The position numbers were made by a program, and so were the translations under genes. From positions 17,944,518 to 18,008,517 of the forward strand of contig NC_092236.1 of assembly GCF_036320965.1 (NCBI RefSeq): a stretch of 64,000 bases of DNA. The letters are read 5' to 3'. The notes beneath the pieces were generated by a model. It saw nothing but the letters and a program-made list of their open reading frames with translations, had not been told where the DNA came from and did not search any database. The DNA is from Panulirus ornatus. Lineage: Eukaryota > Arthropoda > Malacostraca > Decapoda > Palinuridae. Below, one piece after another: positions 1 through 12,871 of this stretch (positions within the stretch are counted from its first letter, which is position 1; every line of letters begins with the position of its first letter).

Positions 1-686
1 GAGAATATGCGGGTTTAGCTCCAGTCCCCCGAAGTGCATGCAGTGCGACCTAGAACACATACAAAGAAGGGCGATAAAACTACAAACCTGGTTCCAGATC
101 CGAGAAAACTACACCACGAAATAAAGCCACGAAGATCGTTTATTTTTCTTTTTTTTTTTTCTTTTCTTAGAAGTGTCGAGTGTGTGTAGTAACGCGATAT
201 TAGTCTTCAATATCCTGAATTTCATACAACACTGTAAATCATAAAGACCAATTTGGAATACAAAGCAAGCCATTTACGAGAGCAAATGGAATGAAACTTA
301 CAAAATGATCAAATACTGATATAGGGGGGGATTCACTCCAAATAGACCGTCCAGCAGTGAAACAAGTTACCAACCAATGTTCTTTGGGCATAAAAAACAT
401 TCATACTCTTAAATACCGGTCGGACAAAACCTTAACTTGATTTGGGTTTACACTACATGAATATACGCTGGTACCTGTGTGTGTACACCAACGCGTTCCA
501 TTTTATATCCAGGTTGGAAAGACGTGCCCTTCCTACATACACTCATTACCAGAGAATGGGTTAGCATAGATTAGTATAAACAGACGCCAATGGCATTCAC
601 TCGTATTCTTCTCTGTAAAATTCCAAGCTGATTCTCCTTATATACAATGCATGGCATTTCTCCCATTCTTTATCATTACAGCTGCC

Positions 687-690
<4 letters not shown>
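1..690. other. Unassigned AT-rich stretch
   Basis: No coding frame, tRNA-like box or recognisable repeat stands out here. There are short T runs near 142-163 and a G run near 325-331. Possibly intronic or intergenic. Confidence 0.5.

Positions 691-691
<1 letters not shown>

Positions 692-747
<56 letters not shown>
692..747. repeat. (GA)n microsatellite
   Basis: An uninterrupted GA tract of about 28 dinucleotides. Open frames that read it as alternating R and E are artefacts. Confidence 0.95.
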
Positions 748-749
<2 letters not shown>

Positions 750-863
750 CTTCCTGGTCCATCCTAACCTCATCATTCTAGAATAAGAATGTGGTTTACA
801 ACAGGATATCGTTTGACATGTAACATCTATATAGACCGTCAGACTTCTCTTCTCTTCTCTTTT

Positions 864-868
<5 letters not shown>

Positions 869-952
<84 letters not shown>
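869..952. repeat. (CT)n microsatellite
   Basis: About 42 CT units, preceded by a degenerate TTCTC ramp from 844 and followed by a C run. Serine-leucine frames across it are spurious. Confidence 0.95.
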
Positions 953-955
<3 letters not shown>

Positions 956-1289
956 CCCCTACTACAACATATAAGCATGCAACCCGTGCTGGTCGTACTC
1001 GTTCTCATGTTGTAACGTACCCAAATTACCCTCATTAGTAATGCTGCAGAGATTCTCATGGCCAACACTTCTCTAGATATATCATTCTGGCCGCGTTTCA
1101 GCCACATTACCCTCCCTATTATATTTATTACACTCTTTGTCCAATTCTTCGGCACACAAAGGCACTCAGTGCCATGTTTGCACTCGAATATTCTAAACAC
1201 TCAGAGCATACGAGATGTTGGGAGTGCACGAGAATTCTATCGTTTGATCTCATTCCGAGATGTTTTTCGTTCATTCCCCCAGAAAGCAG

Positions 1290-2000
1290 TAAGGTCGAAC
1301 ATTTGGCCCAGAGAAAGTTTGGTAAAGCTACAAATGCGAGACGAATATAGAAGGACGACCAAGGAGGAACAAAGAACCTTTGAAGAGAATATGTGGACAA
1401 GGCAGAGGACAGTTCAAGATTCCACAGAAGTAAAGTGTAGTTCAAGAGCAGCTGATAAGGATAAGGGATTCAGAGGGAGGAGCTGTAGAGGATGACAGAA
1501 ACCCAAGTGAATGAGTTCTAAGGTGTTTTCACAGTGGAAGATACTATAGCCCCAGCACCACTGAGAATAAATGAGGAGGACTGACATATCTAGAAAAGAG
1601 AAATTGGCTACTTAAAGAATCTTTTGACCCATGTACTTTTGATTCATGGTCCTTAAGAAATACCCCCATTTGTGTCAATGGTGTGTGCTGATACACCTGA
1701 CAAACCAATTTTGATATGTTCAAGATGTCACGAGAGAAAGCAGAAGTGGCAAGGGAATAGAGGAGGGCTGGTATGTAAGGATATGTAAGGAAGGAGAATG
1801 GGAGGATACGGTGAACTACAGACCGGCCTCCCTGAAGAACGTAGTCTATAACGTACAGGAAAAGATCATCAGAGAGTAAATGGATGACCACATCTAGAAG
1901 AAAAACTAAGTGAAAGAAAATACGGTTTCAGGAAGAAGAGGCCATGTGTAACGACCATCCTATGAGAGAGTGAGCTCCGACGCAGACTAAAAGATTGGTG
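1290..2000 (+). pseudogene. Decayed CR1/L2-like reverse transcriptase fragment
   Basis: On the plus strand, shifting frames give pieces that resemble the N-terminal half of a CR1/L2-type reverse transcriptase. Around 1370-1560 the text reads like the linker before the palm (VQDS, then GADKD-type and SVFT-EDT-type words in broken frames). Around 1800-1960 the segment NYRPASLKNVV followed by EKIIRE and MDDHI matches the conserved NYRPVSLTSV...EKIIRD...DHL block of this family. Several stops and frameshifts separate the blocks, so the copy is dead and old. The catalytic FADD part is absent. The clade is inferred from the motif wording; the resemblance around NYRP is the firm part. Confidence 0.55.
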
Positions 2001-2059
2001 AGGAGTAAGAAAGGGGCAACTTCCGATTATTTGCATTGTCCGTACAATACAAATAGGTA

Positions 2060-2060
<1 letters not shown>

Positions 2061-2101
<41 letters not shown>
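2061..2101. repeat. (CA)n microsatellite
   Basis: About 20 CA units, lying inside unassigned sequence downstream of the decayed reverse transcriptase fragment. Confidence 0.95.
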
Positions 2102-2104
<3 letters not shown>

Positions 2105-2474
2105 GCAGCTTCAGTTTGCACGAATTCGTGGGCACACTCGTCAATTTACACTCGACCAACAACATGCAAGCACAGACATTTACACGCTTACCGACAATAA
2201 AAGCCTTCACGTCTTCAGCCACCCATACATGAACGCCACAACTATAAACTCATTCAGCAGACAAGTTCCTCATTTGCAACTAAAAGTAATTCCAACATAC
2301 TGAAGTCAGAAGTCGGGTTCTTAACGAAATGTACCGAGGCAGGAGCAACGAAAATTAGGTGGTTATTTACCCACAAGTTTACCATTCTTTCAAACGCCTT
2401 AATCGTTAGTTTATCACTCACTCATTCCTTGACTTTCTCTTCTCATCAACGAGTCATTCACCAACACGAACTTC

Positions 2475-2710
2475 ATAACCAGTATTTTTGTATAATGGCA
2501 ACCAGTATCTTTTTATAATGGTAGCCAGTATCCATGAGCAATGGCAGCTAGCACCCTTGAATATATAAACCAGTATTTTTGTATAATGGCAACCAGTATC
2601 CTTGGTTAATAGCAACTAGAATCTTTGTATAACGACAACCAGCATCTTTCCAAATTAGCATCAATTATCCTTGTATGATGGCAGTCATATACCTACATAA
2701 TGGTAACCTT
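2475..2710. repeat. Degenerate minisatellite, about 27-30 bp unit
   Basis: The phrase 'aaccagtatctttgtataatggc' recurs in varied form about eight times, with spacers differing by a few bases (for example at 2479, 2510, 2569 and 2595). The repeat has diverged strongly, so it is old and probably no longer expanding. Confidence 0.75.
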
Positions 2711-2722
2711 TCTCTCTGTATT

Positions 2723-2724
<2 letters not shown>

Positions 2725-2786
<62 letters not shown>
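2725..2786. repeat. (TG)n microsatellite
   Basis: About 31 TG units directly abutting the 3' stub of the element at 2787-2860. Confidence 0.95.
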
Positions 2787-2788
<2 letters not shown>

Positions 2789-2860
2789 CCACCTCCAGGT
2801 TCAAGTAAAAGGCTAACAGCCTCAGGGAAGCGAATAAGAATATAGATAAGTTTAGAAACT
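2787..2860 (-). mobile_element. 3' stub of the restriction-like-endonuclease element
   Basis: This segment resembles the sequences at 15189-15345 and 16197-16345: an accacctc start, then a 'cagcctcaggga' block and an A-rich stretch. In those longer copies it forms the 3' end of a minus-strand retroelement. Here the rest of the element is missing, and the outer side is a (TG)n tract rather than (TA)n. It is probably a heavily 5'-truncated insertion. Confidence 0.55.
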
Positions 2861-3960
2861 CTGGCCACCTTCCACTTCCCATGACATTTCTCCTACTCCC
2901 TTCTCACCCCCTTTTCTTCCATCACCATCGAGTCTCACTTGAGCCAGGAAGCAGGAGGGAGGCGGCCGCAGGGGGGGGGGGAAGGTTCGAAGGGAGGGAA
3001 AGAGGAGAGAGGAAAGGGAATAAAAAGAGAGAGAGAGCACAAGAACCATACAGATCATGGGCGAGGGTTGTTACCACGTATAAGGTTAAACTTTCGTGAT
3101 TACGACTAGTGAGAATGATCTCCAGGGGGAATAAACATTGATGAATATGGTCTTTAAGAGCATGATACGAGGAGATTCTAACCTGAGAGGGACAATAACA
3201 ACTTTTTATTATAACTTTACACGATCGATTGGGGGGATGAGAAAGCCACAACACGGGCGTTCAAGTAACGACAACATTCGCCTCTATGACACTAGGCAGA
3301 ATTGGGTGCAAACCTCACCTTGAATACAGGGGCGGACGCCAGTATGGACTCGGATGAGGAGGTCGGGAGTACCGCAAGAACTCTGCTTCTGTTTCACAGA
3401 GACGAACTAATAAGGGAGCAAACCCAGTGGAATAGATTTAGCCCTAATGCCTCTAAAAGACGTAACGTAATTTTGATAAAAATGAAGAGTAAAATTTATC
3501 CATCGAGGTACAACCATTTTCATATCACTTGAATCACGACCGAAATCACTATTCTTCACATCAGTTTCATATAACATACTTTAAAGCCATGAGAATGGTA
3601 AAATCGACTTAAGACACATCGCCCACGCCAACGTCACTCTAAATGACCCACAGTAGCAGTCTACAGCCAATCTCCGACACCAGGAAATAATCGTGGGAAC
3701 CAGGAACCTTGCTTGATCACGCCGTCAAACACCGATGATGACTTGTTCGTGCAAAGTCATCTCTGTAATCAAGATAACAGTACAAAGGTCATGAGGCAGT
3801 TTGTATTTCTACAGAAAGACAAAAGAGAGAAGGAAAAGAAACTATGAATTGGGTACAAAGAAATGACACAGTCATGGAGAGAGGAAGACAAGGATAATCT
3901 CTGAAAACAATCCTACTCAAGACGGGGCAGTTTATAAGTTCTGCCTACATCTCATCGACG
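2861..3960. other. Unassigned stretch
   Basis: The stretch holds a G run at 2971-2980, a purine-rich segment at 2980-3040 and no convincing gene. Short frames of 60-110 codons occur but show no known domain. Confidence 0.45.
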
Positions 3961-4039
3961 AACAGTGATGCTGTCTATGGACTCCCAGCGGAACAAAGCA
4001 ACAACAAAATACAAATGTTATTCCGTAACGCGTGATGAA

Positions 4040-4335
4040 TCCTTAGATCTGGCACAACAACACGTAACTAATCTCTTGCACGTTATGCTCCTGGCAAGAT
4101 CTCGGCACTTAGTTCGTCCCTTGCAGATAACACGCCCTCTGAAGAACACAGTTAGTTCCGCCCTTGCAAATGACGAACCTTCTTCAGAAGAGCATGATGA
4201 GTTATTCTTCCCTTGCACGTGCTTGATGCTCAGAGGAACGTGGCACATGCATCACCCCTTGCAGGATACAGGTCTCCAGAAGAACACATGTTCTCACCTT
4301 ACACGTGATGAGGCCTTCAACATACACGCAAACAT
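4040..4335. repeat. Degenerate tandem repeat, about 50-60 bp unit
   Basis: Blocks containing 'cttgcacgt', followed by 'agaagaacaca' and a 'ttagttc' word, recur roughly five times. Unit boundaries are blurred by substitutions and small indels. An open frame crosses it but shows no domain. Confidence 0.6.
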
Positions 4336-4380
4336 GTAGACTGAACATTCCGCAACACAAGGTCAACTACATGTTCGCTA

Positions 4381-4381
<1 letters not shown>

Positions 4382-4416
<35 letters not shown>
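4382..4416. repeat. (TA)n tract
   Basis: About 17 TA units directly bordering the Penelope-like candidate at 4417. Confidence 0.95.
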
Positions 4417-4420
<4 letters not shown>

Positions 4421-4738
4421 AAGAATCACAATTTAGCGCGTGCTCACGTATATTCCTATGAGTCCACGAGGAAACGAGACACGATAAGTTCCCAAGTGCA
4501 CTTTCGTGTAATGATCACATCTTCAGGGGAGATACAAGAAAGAAATATAGGCCAGTTGATATCCAACTAAGAGACGTAGCAAGGACGCCATTTGGTAAAC
4601 AAGTGACTGTCCAAGACAGACAACGAGTGTATCATAAACTTATTATGTGGACCAGAAAGGGAATTGTTTACAAATTCTATCAACAATAAAGCTATCCAGT
4701 TTGTATCGACCTTCACTAATATTAAGGTTATAATTCTT
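4417..4738 (-). mobile_element. Candidate Penelope-like element fragment with hammerhead-like motif
   Basis: This 320-bp block lies between a (TA)n tract and an RTE 3' stub. Read on the minus strand, 4530-4488 contains a hammerhead-ribozyme-like core: CTGAAGA (4526-4520), a short GTG/CAC stem, GAAA (4505-4502), a GTGCAC turn, a U-U step and a TCCC/GGGA closing stem. Compact hammerheads of this type are known from Penelope-like retroelements. On the plus strand, 4456-4480 also resembles a hammerhead stem II (ATGAGTCC, ACGA, GGA) but lacks the G of the core. No reverse transcriptase or GIY-YIG domain is visible, so the assignment rests on the ribozyme-like motif and the repeat-like setting. Confidence 0.4.
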
Positions 4739-4843
4739 TGTGTATGTATATACATGTGTATGTGAGTGGGTTGGGCCATTTTTTCGTCCGTTTCCTTGCG
4801 CTACCTCGCTGACGCGGGAGACAGCGGCAAAGTATTATAGTAT
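4739..4843 (+). mobile_element. RTE-type retrotransposon, 3'-end stub
   Basis: This is the last 100 bases of the RTE family on the plus strand: 'gggttgggcca', a T-rich step, 'gcgctacctcgc' and 'acgcgggagacagcg', followed by (TA)n. It faces the 3' end of the next copy across a shared (TA)n tract, so two insertions meet tail to tail. Confidence 0.85.
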
Positions 4844-6689
<1,846 letters not shown>

Positions 6690-7034
6690 GATATAGGGTG
6701 TCTTGGTCGAGGTGGTGTGCAAAGTGAGAGGGTTGGGGAAAATGATTTGGTAAACAGAGAAGAGGTAGTAAAAGCTTTGCGGAGGATGAAAGCCGGCAAG
6801 GTAGCAGGTTTGGATGGTATTGCAGTAGAATTTATTAAAAAAAAGGGGGTGACTGTATTGTTGACTGGTTGGTAAGGTTATTTAATGTATGTATGACTCA
6901 TGGTGAGGTGCCTGAGGATTGGAGGAATGCGTGCATAGTGCCATTGTACAAAGGCAAAGGGGATAAGAGTGAGTGCTCAAATTACAGAGGTATAAGTTTG
7001 TTGAGTATTCCTGGTAAATTGTATGGGAGGGTAT

Positions 7035-7036
<2 letters not shown>
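6690..7036 (+). mobile_element. Inverted 5' segment of the same RTE copy
   Basis: The plus strand carries the portion of the same element that precedes the reverse transcriptase core: CFGRGG-type sequence, [16 protein letters not shown], then the [20 protein letters not shown] block, ending at (TA)n. In element coordinates this piece ends exactly where the minus-strand piece at 6689 begins, so the copy is complete across this region but inverted. An A run at 6837-6844 is two bases longer than in the sister copies and breaks the frame. The arrangement matches the 5' inversion produced by twin priming. Confidence 0.85.

Positions 7037-7120
<84 letters not shown>
7037..7120. repeat. (TA)n tract
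   Basis: About 42 TA units bounding the inverted RTE segment. Confidence 0.95.
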
Positions 7121-7127
<7 letters not shown>

Positions 7128-7249
7128 AGGACCTTTCGAAAGGCTCTTGTATACACCCAGTGATACCGCCACATCAAAGATGACTTCCCACTTGTGGTGT
7201 AACCTCGAACAGGCGGAGTCCGGGAACGCACACACACACACACACACAC
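7121..7249 (+). repeat. Dispersed repeat, short copy, ending in (CA)n
   Basis: Resembles 29165-29341: both contain 'cccagtgata', a 'ggtgtaacctcg' word and 'caggcggagt', and both abut a (TA)n tract. A perfect 12-bp palindrome, CCTTTCGAAAGG, lies at 7132-7143. This copy has lost the middle found in the longer one. Confidence 0.6.
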
Positions 7250-7550
7250 GTCAAAGAGAAACAACAGGTATCAGAGTTACGTTCTACAGATGGACTGCTC
7301 AGTGACTCGACGTGTAATATCTACTGTATATTTGCCTACATCTTACAGGACGTATCTCATATTTCCAGGCAGAGTCCTGCCCAAATACTTGGTGCGGCCC
7401 TGAGCGCTGGTGGCAACACTCCCCACGTTGACTGAAGACTCGTCATGTTAGTTCAGCAACTGAATGATAGCAAACTGTTGTCGGCTTCTGAGGTAAAAAA
7501 TGAAAATAAATGAAAATAAAGAAAATGAACACACACACACACACACATAT
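7250..7550. other. Unassigned stretch
   Basis: No gene signature. A short (CA)n tract at 7530-7547 precedes the SINE-like element. Confidence 0.5.
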
Positions 7551-7937
<387 letters not shown>

Positions 7938-7938
7938 A

Positions 7939-8004
7939 CTGGCATTTTCTTAATAAAAGCGTTTAGTTAAACGACAAAAAAAAATTGTCAAAACTAAATG
8001 CCAG
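7939..8004. repeat. Small inverted repeat
   Basis: CTGGCATTT at 7939-7947 is matched by AAATGCCAG at 7996-8004. The inner sequence also folds (CGTTTA and TAAACG). It may be a short palindromic insertion next to the (TA)n tract. Confidence 0.55.
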
Positions 8005-8806
8005 AGTCAGTCAGGCCACTTAATTTATTACCTAAATTTTACGATGGGATTTAATTAAAAGCCTGGAATATTCCGGGATTTTTCAACATCCTAGCCCGGT
8101 AGGCGATGTACCAGTTCAGTGCGGTGTTATGACTAGCTTGTTGAGGTCGTTAACCTGCAACACCACCGTCAGCCACGGCAAGCCACTGCACCCGTCAGTT
8201 GGTTCTGGACTCGGCCAGTGAAAAGGATAAATGCCAAGTGCTGTGTGGTGATTATGTGGCAAGAAACGGAGTTGGGATTCTCGACAAAGGTTGTGGAGAT
8301 GTTAGAAGACGACGAGACAACAACATACTACAGCCAAGATGTAAACACAGTGAAGTTCTCAAAGCAGTCTAACATCCTCAAACATCTTCCTTTGGATTAC
8401 TATGATGGCAAAAGGTATGCTATTTCGTGCCATGTTTTAATTTTTCGTAGAAAGAAAATGAGTGAAGAATTTAATCAGCATTAGCTTGGCAGGTGTGTAA
8501 TCAACAATGTATTATCAAAGTGAGGTAAATATCACACAAGGCTCAGTTCATAGCCCTTGGCACGACGACTTTGGAAGAAAGATGAATTTTAAATTGGTGG
8601 ACAGAATTGAGAGATTAGCAGGGAGTGTTTTAAAGGCAGCCAGTGAGTGGGAGTGCTGAACCACGGCCGTGCTTACCAAACGAGCTGTGGTGGTGGGTGA
8701 GGTGTCGGGCTGGTGGTGGCTGGGGGAAGGGGAAATAATTAGCGGGCAGCGAGGGATGTAGTTCCATACCTTGTCATCTTGTTAATGAATATGACAATAA
8801 CAATAG
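8005..8806. other. Unassigned stretch with a possible exon
   Basis: No repeat family was recognised. A frame from ATG at 8254 runs to a donor-like AAAAG|GTATGC at 8415-8416; see the separate entry. The remainder is unassigned. Confidence 0.4.
8254..8415 (+). CDS. Possible first coding exon, unrecognised product
   Basis: An ATG at 8254 opens 54 codons beginning MWQETELGF and ending at a donor-like AAAAG|GTATGC. The frame continues into an intron-like stretch and stops at 8484. The composition is less simple than the surroundings, and no repeat in the window matches it. No domain was recognised and no partner exon was found, so this may be chance. Confidence 0.2.
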
Positions 8807-8826
8807 TAATAATAATCATCATCATC

Positions 8827-8881
<55 letters not shown>

Positions 8882-8925
8882 TATTAGTAACAATAATAAT
8901 TATTCATTTATTTTATTTATTTTGC
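8807..8925. repeat. (AAT)n microsatellite
   Basis: About 35 AAT units with minor interruptions, abutting the 3' end of the RTE copy at 8926. Confidence 0.9.
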
Positions 8926-10027
8926 TTTGTTGCTGTCTCCCGCGTTTGCGAGGTAACGCAAGGAAACAGACGAAAGAAATGGCCCAACCCACCCCATACA
9001 CATGTATATACATACACGTCCCCACACGTAAATATACATACCCATACATCTCAATGTACACATACACATACACACACAGACATATACATATATACACATG
9101 AACACAATTCACACTGTCTGCCTTTACTCATTCCCATCGCCACCTCGCCACACATGGAATAACATCTCCCTCCTCCTCATGTGTGCGAGGTAGTGCTAGG
9201 AAAAGACAACAAAAGCCCCATTCGTTCACACTCAGTCTCTAGCTTCTCATGCAATAATGCCCGAAACCACAGCTCCCTTTCCACATCCAGGCCCCACACA
9301 ACTTTCCATGGTTTACCCCAGACGCTTCACTCCATGTGCCCAAACCATTTCAAAACACCCTCTTCTGCTCTCTCAACCACGCTCTTCTTATTTCCACACA
9401 TCTCTCTTACCCTTACATTGCTTACTCGATCAAACCACTTCATACCACATATTGTCCTCAAACATCTCATTTCCAGCACATCCACCCTCCTGCGCACTAC
9501 TCTATCCATAGCCTACGCCTCGCAACCATACAACATTGTTGGAACCTCTATTCCTTCAAACATACCCATTTTTGCTTTCCGAGATAATGTTCTCGACTTC
9601 CACACATTCTTCAAGGCTCCCAGGATTTTCGCCCCCTCCCCCACCCTATGATTCACTTCCGCTTCCATGGTTCCATCCGCTGCCAGATCCACTCCCAGAT
9701 ACCTAAAACACTTTACTTCCTCCAGTTTTTCTCCATTCAAACTTACCTCCCAATTGACTTGACCCTCAACCCTACTGTACCTAATAACCTTGCTCTTATT
9801 CACATTTACTCTTAACTTTCTTCTTTCACACACTTTACCAAACTCAGTCACCAGCTTCTGCAGTTTCTCACATGAATCAGCCACCAGCTCTGTATCATCA
9901 GCGAACAGCAACTGACTCACTTCCCAAGCTCTCTCATCCCCAACAGACAGCATAATTGCCCCTCTTTCCAAAACTCTTGCATTCACCTCCCTAACAACCC
10001 CATCCATAAACAAATTAAACAACCATG
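8926..10027 (-). mobile_element. RTE-type retrotransposon, dead copy between (AAT)n tracts
   Basis: Minus-strand copy. The 3' UTR occupies about 8926-9330 with the hairpin at its end. Near 9330 the sequence jumps from UTR straight into the WFGHME region, so roughly 240 bases of the coding 3' end and the normal stop are lost. At 9510-9512 the tryptophan codon of the CEAWAM motif has become TAG. The catalytic FADDTELVA and VNVNKSKV blocks are readable. The 5' end is truncated at the SPWLFNLF motif and abuts (AAT)n. Both borders are (AAT)n, unlike the (TA)n of other copies. Confidence 0.85.
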
Positions 10028-10039
10028 GAGACAACAATA

Positions 10040-10094
<55 letters not shown>

Positions 10095-10105
10095 TAATAA
10101 TAATG

Positions 10106-10144
<39 letters not shown>

Positions 10145-10171
10145 GTAACAATGATGATAGTAATAATAATG

Positions 10172-10231
<60 letters not shown>
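10028..10231. repeat. (AAT)n microsatellite
   Basis: About 66 AAT-type units with scattered GAT and AGT variants, lying against the truncated 5' end of the RTE copy. Confidence 0.9.
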
Positions 10232-10232
<1 letters not shown>

Positions 10233-10557
10233 TAATAATGAACAGTTGGGGTTGCGTTCTCAGCTTACTAACTGTTCAGCACTTCAAGGTTGATTTCTGT
10301 GCAACACGACTCCGTACGGTCCTTTGCTTCACAGGTTTGATGTCTCCAATGTGAAGATTTCGGGCCCTTCATCAAGAAGCGAGGAAGTGATAAAGATCCA
10401 ATGCGCAACGAATCTGTTAAATTTCCGAAGTTTTTCTTTTTCCAGACATGCAACTAAATGCCTGGCAACATCGGTCATTTAATTAAAATTCCTAAAACCG
10501 GCAATTATTCGATATAAAGACTAGCTTTTTGACGCATTCAACTAAGTGCCTGCGCTA
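10232..10557. other. Unassigned stretch
   Basis: No gene. AACAGTT (from 10241) and AACTGTT (from 10269) form a short inverted pair, and 'aactaaatgcc' near 10452 echoes the sequence at 7993. Confidence 0.4.
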
Positions 10558-12627
10558 ACAAATTGAGTGGGAGATGTATAAAAGAAAGAGACAGGAGGTC
10601 AAGAGAAAGGTGCAAGAGGTGAAAAAAGGGCAAATGAGAGTTGGGGTGAGAGAGTATCATTAAATTTTAGGGAGAATAAAAAGATGTTCTGGAAGGAGGT
10701 AAATAAAGTGCGTAAGACAAGGGAGCAAATGGGAACTTCAGTGAAGGGCGCAAATGGGGAGATGATAACAAGTAGTGGTGATGTGACAAGGAGATGGAGT
10801 GAGTATTTTGAAGGTTTGTTGAATGTGTTTGATGATAGAGTGGCAGATATAGGGTGTTTTGGTCGAGGTGGTGTGCAAAGTGAGAGGGTTAGGGAAAATG
10901 ATTTGGTAAACAGAGAAGAGGTAGTAAAAGCTTTGCGGAAGATGAAAGCCGGCAAGGCAGCAGGTTTGGTTGGTATTGCAGTGGAATTTATTAAAAAAGG
11001 GGGTGACTGTATTGTTGACTGGTTGGTAAGGTTATTTAATGTATGTATGACTCATGGTGAGGTGCCTGAGGATTGGCGGAATGCGTGCATAGTGCCATCG
11101 TACAAAGGCAAAGGGGATAAGAGTGAGTGCTCAAATTACAGAGGTATAAGTTTGTTGAGTATTCCTGGTAAATTATATGGGAGGGTATTGATTGAGAGGG
11201 TGAAGGCATGTACAGAGCATCAGACTGGGGAAGAGCAGTGTGGTTTCAGAAGTGGTAGAGGATGTGTGGATCAGGTGTTTGCTTTGAAGAATGTATGTGA
11301 GAAATACTTAGAAAAGCAAATGGATTTGTATGTAGCATTTATGGATCTGGAGAAGGCATATGATAGAGTTGATAGGGACGCTCTGTGGAAGGTATTAAGA
11401 ATATATGGTGTGGGAGGCAAGTTGTTAGAAGCAGTGAAAAGTTTTTATCGAGGATGTAAGGCATGTGTACGTGTAGGAAGAGAGGAAAGTGATTGGTTCT
11501 CAGTGAATGTAGGTTTGCGGCAGGGGTGTGTGATGTCTCCATGGTTGTTTAATTTGTTTATGGATGGGGTTGTTAGGGAGGTGAATGCAAGAGTTTTGGA
11601 AAGAGGGGCAAGTATGAAGTCTGTTGGGGATGAGAGAGCTTGGGAAGTGAGTCAGTTGTTGTTCGCTGATGATACAGCGCTGGTGGCTGATTCATGTGAG
11701 AAACTGCAGAAGCTGGTGACTGAGTTTGGTAAAGTGTGTGAAAGAAGAAAGTTAAGAGTAAATGTGAATAAGAGCAAGGTTATTAGGTACAGTAGGGTTG
11801 AGGGTCAAGTCAATTGGGAGGTGAGTTTGAATGGAGAAAAACTGGAGGAAGTGAAGTGTTTTAGATATCTGGGAGTGGATCTGGCAGCGGATGGAACCAT
11901 GGAAGCGGAAGTGGATCATAGGGTGGGGGAGGGGGCGAAAATTCTGGGAGCCTTGAAGAATGTGTGGAAGTCGAGAACATTATCTCGGAAAGCAAAAATG
12001 GGTATGTTTGAAGGAATAGTGGTTCCAACAATGTTGTATGGTTGCGAGGCGTGGGCTATGGATAGAGTTGTGCGCAGGAGGATGGATGTGCTGGAAATGA
12101 GATGTTTGAGGACAATGTGTGGTGTGAGGTGGTTTGATCGAGTAAGTAACGTAAGGGTAAGAGAGATGTGTGGAAATAAAAAGAGCGTGGTTGAGAGAGC
12201 AGAAGAGGGTGTTTTGAAATGGTTTGGGCACATGGAGAGAATGAGTGAGGAAAGATTGACCAAGAGGATATACGTGTCGGAGGTGGAGGGAACGAGGAGA
12301 AGTGGGAGACCAAATTGGAGGTGGAAAGATGGAGTGAAAAAGATTTTGTGTGATCGGGGCCTGAACATGCAGGAGGGTGAAAGGAGGGCAAGGAATAGAG
12401 TGAATTGGATCGATGTGGTTTACCGGGGTTGACGTGATGTCAGTGGATTGAATCAGGGCATGTGAAGCGTCAGGGGTAAACCATGGAAAGCTGTGTAGGT
12501 ATGTATATTTGCGTATGTGGACGTATGTATATACATGTGTATGGGGGTGGGTTGGGCCATTTCTTTCGTCTGTTTCCTTGCGCTACCTCGCAAACGCGGG
12601 AGACAGCGACAAAGCAAAAAAAAAAAA

Positions 12628-12631
<4 letters not shown>
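10558..12631 (+). mobile_element. RTE-type retrotransposon copy with 582-codon RT frame
   Basis: Plus-strand copy. A 582-codon frame at 10684-12432 covers the linker ([19 protein letters not shown]), fingers ([20 protein letters not shown]), palm ([12 protein letters not shown]), QG motif, catalytic FADDTALVA and the BovB-like C-terminus ([19 protein letters not shown]) to a normal stop. One A is missing from the run near 10622, so the upstream part is out of frame. The endonuclease region is missing through 5' truncation at about 10558. The 3' UTR lacks a middle block found in the copy at 29428. It ends in the hairpin, an A run and (TA)n. Confidence 0.92.

Positions 12632-12681
<50 letters not shown>
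12632..12681. repeat. (TA)n tract
   Basis: About 25 TA units following the A tail of the RTE copy. Confidence 0.95.
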
Positions 12682-12683
<2 letters not shown>

Positions 12684-12868
12684 TGGTCGTTTTTCATAGG
12701 AAGACGACCAGTGGAGACCCCGTTGGTTCACCAACATGAGACGAAGGGTATTCGATTACATAAGTACTCGAATAGTCGTTTCCCTTTTAGGGGTGATCAT
12801 GGCCTAACAGTAGTGCTCCTGCCTCTACGCAGGGGACCCGGGTTTGATCCTGGCTGTTGGAGGTTAGT

Positions 12869-12871
<3 letters not shown>
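12682..12871 (+). mobile_element. Short tRNA-like element between (TA)n tracts
   Basis: A 190-bp insert flanked on both sides by (TA)n. ACTGGTCGT at 12682 pairs with ACGACCAGT at 12704-12712. A tRNA-like half follows: a box-A-like 'tggcctaacagtagtg' and a box-B-like 'gggtttgatcctgg'. It is probably a SINE inserted in the tail of the preceding RTE copy. No second copy was seen in the window. Confidence 0.55.

Noticed and set aside
9513..10232. Leucine-rich extension of the RTE frame
   Set aside because: The extension is the translated (AAT)n tract; the element text begins at about 10027.
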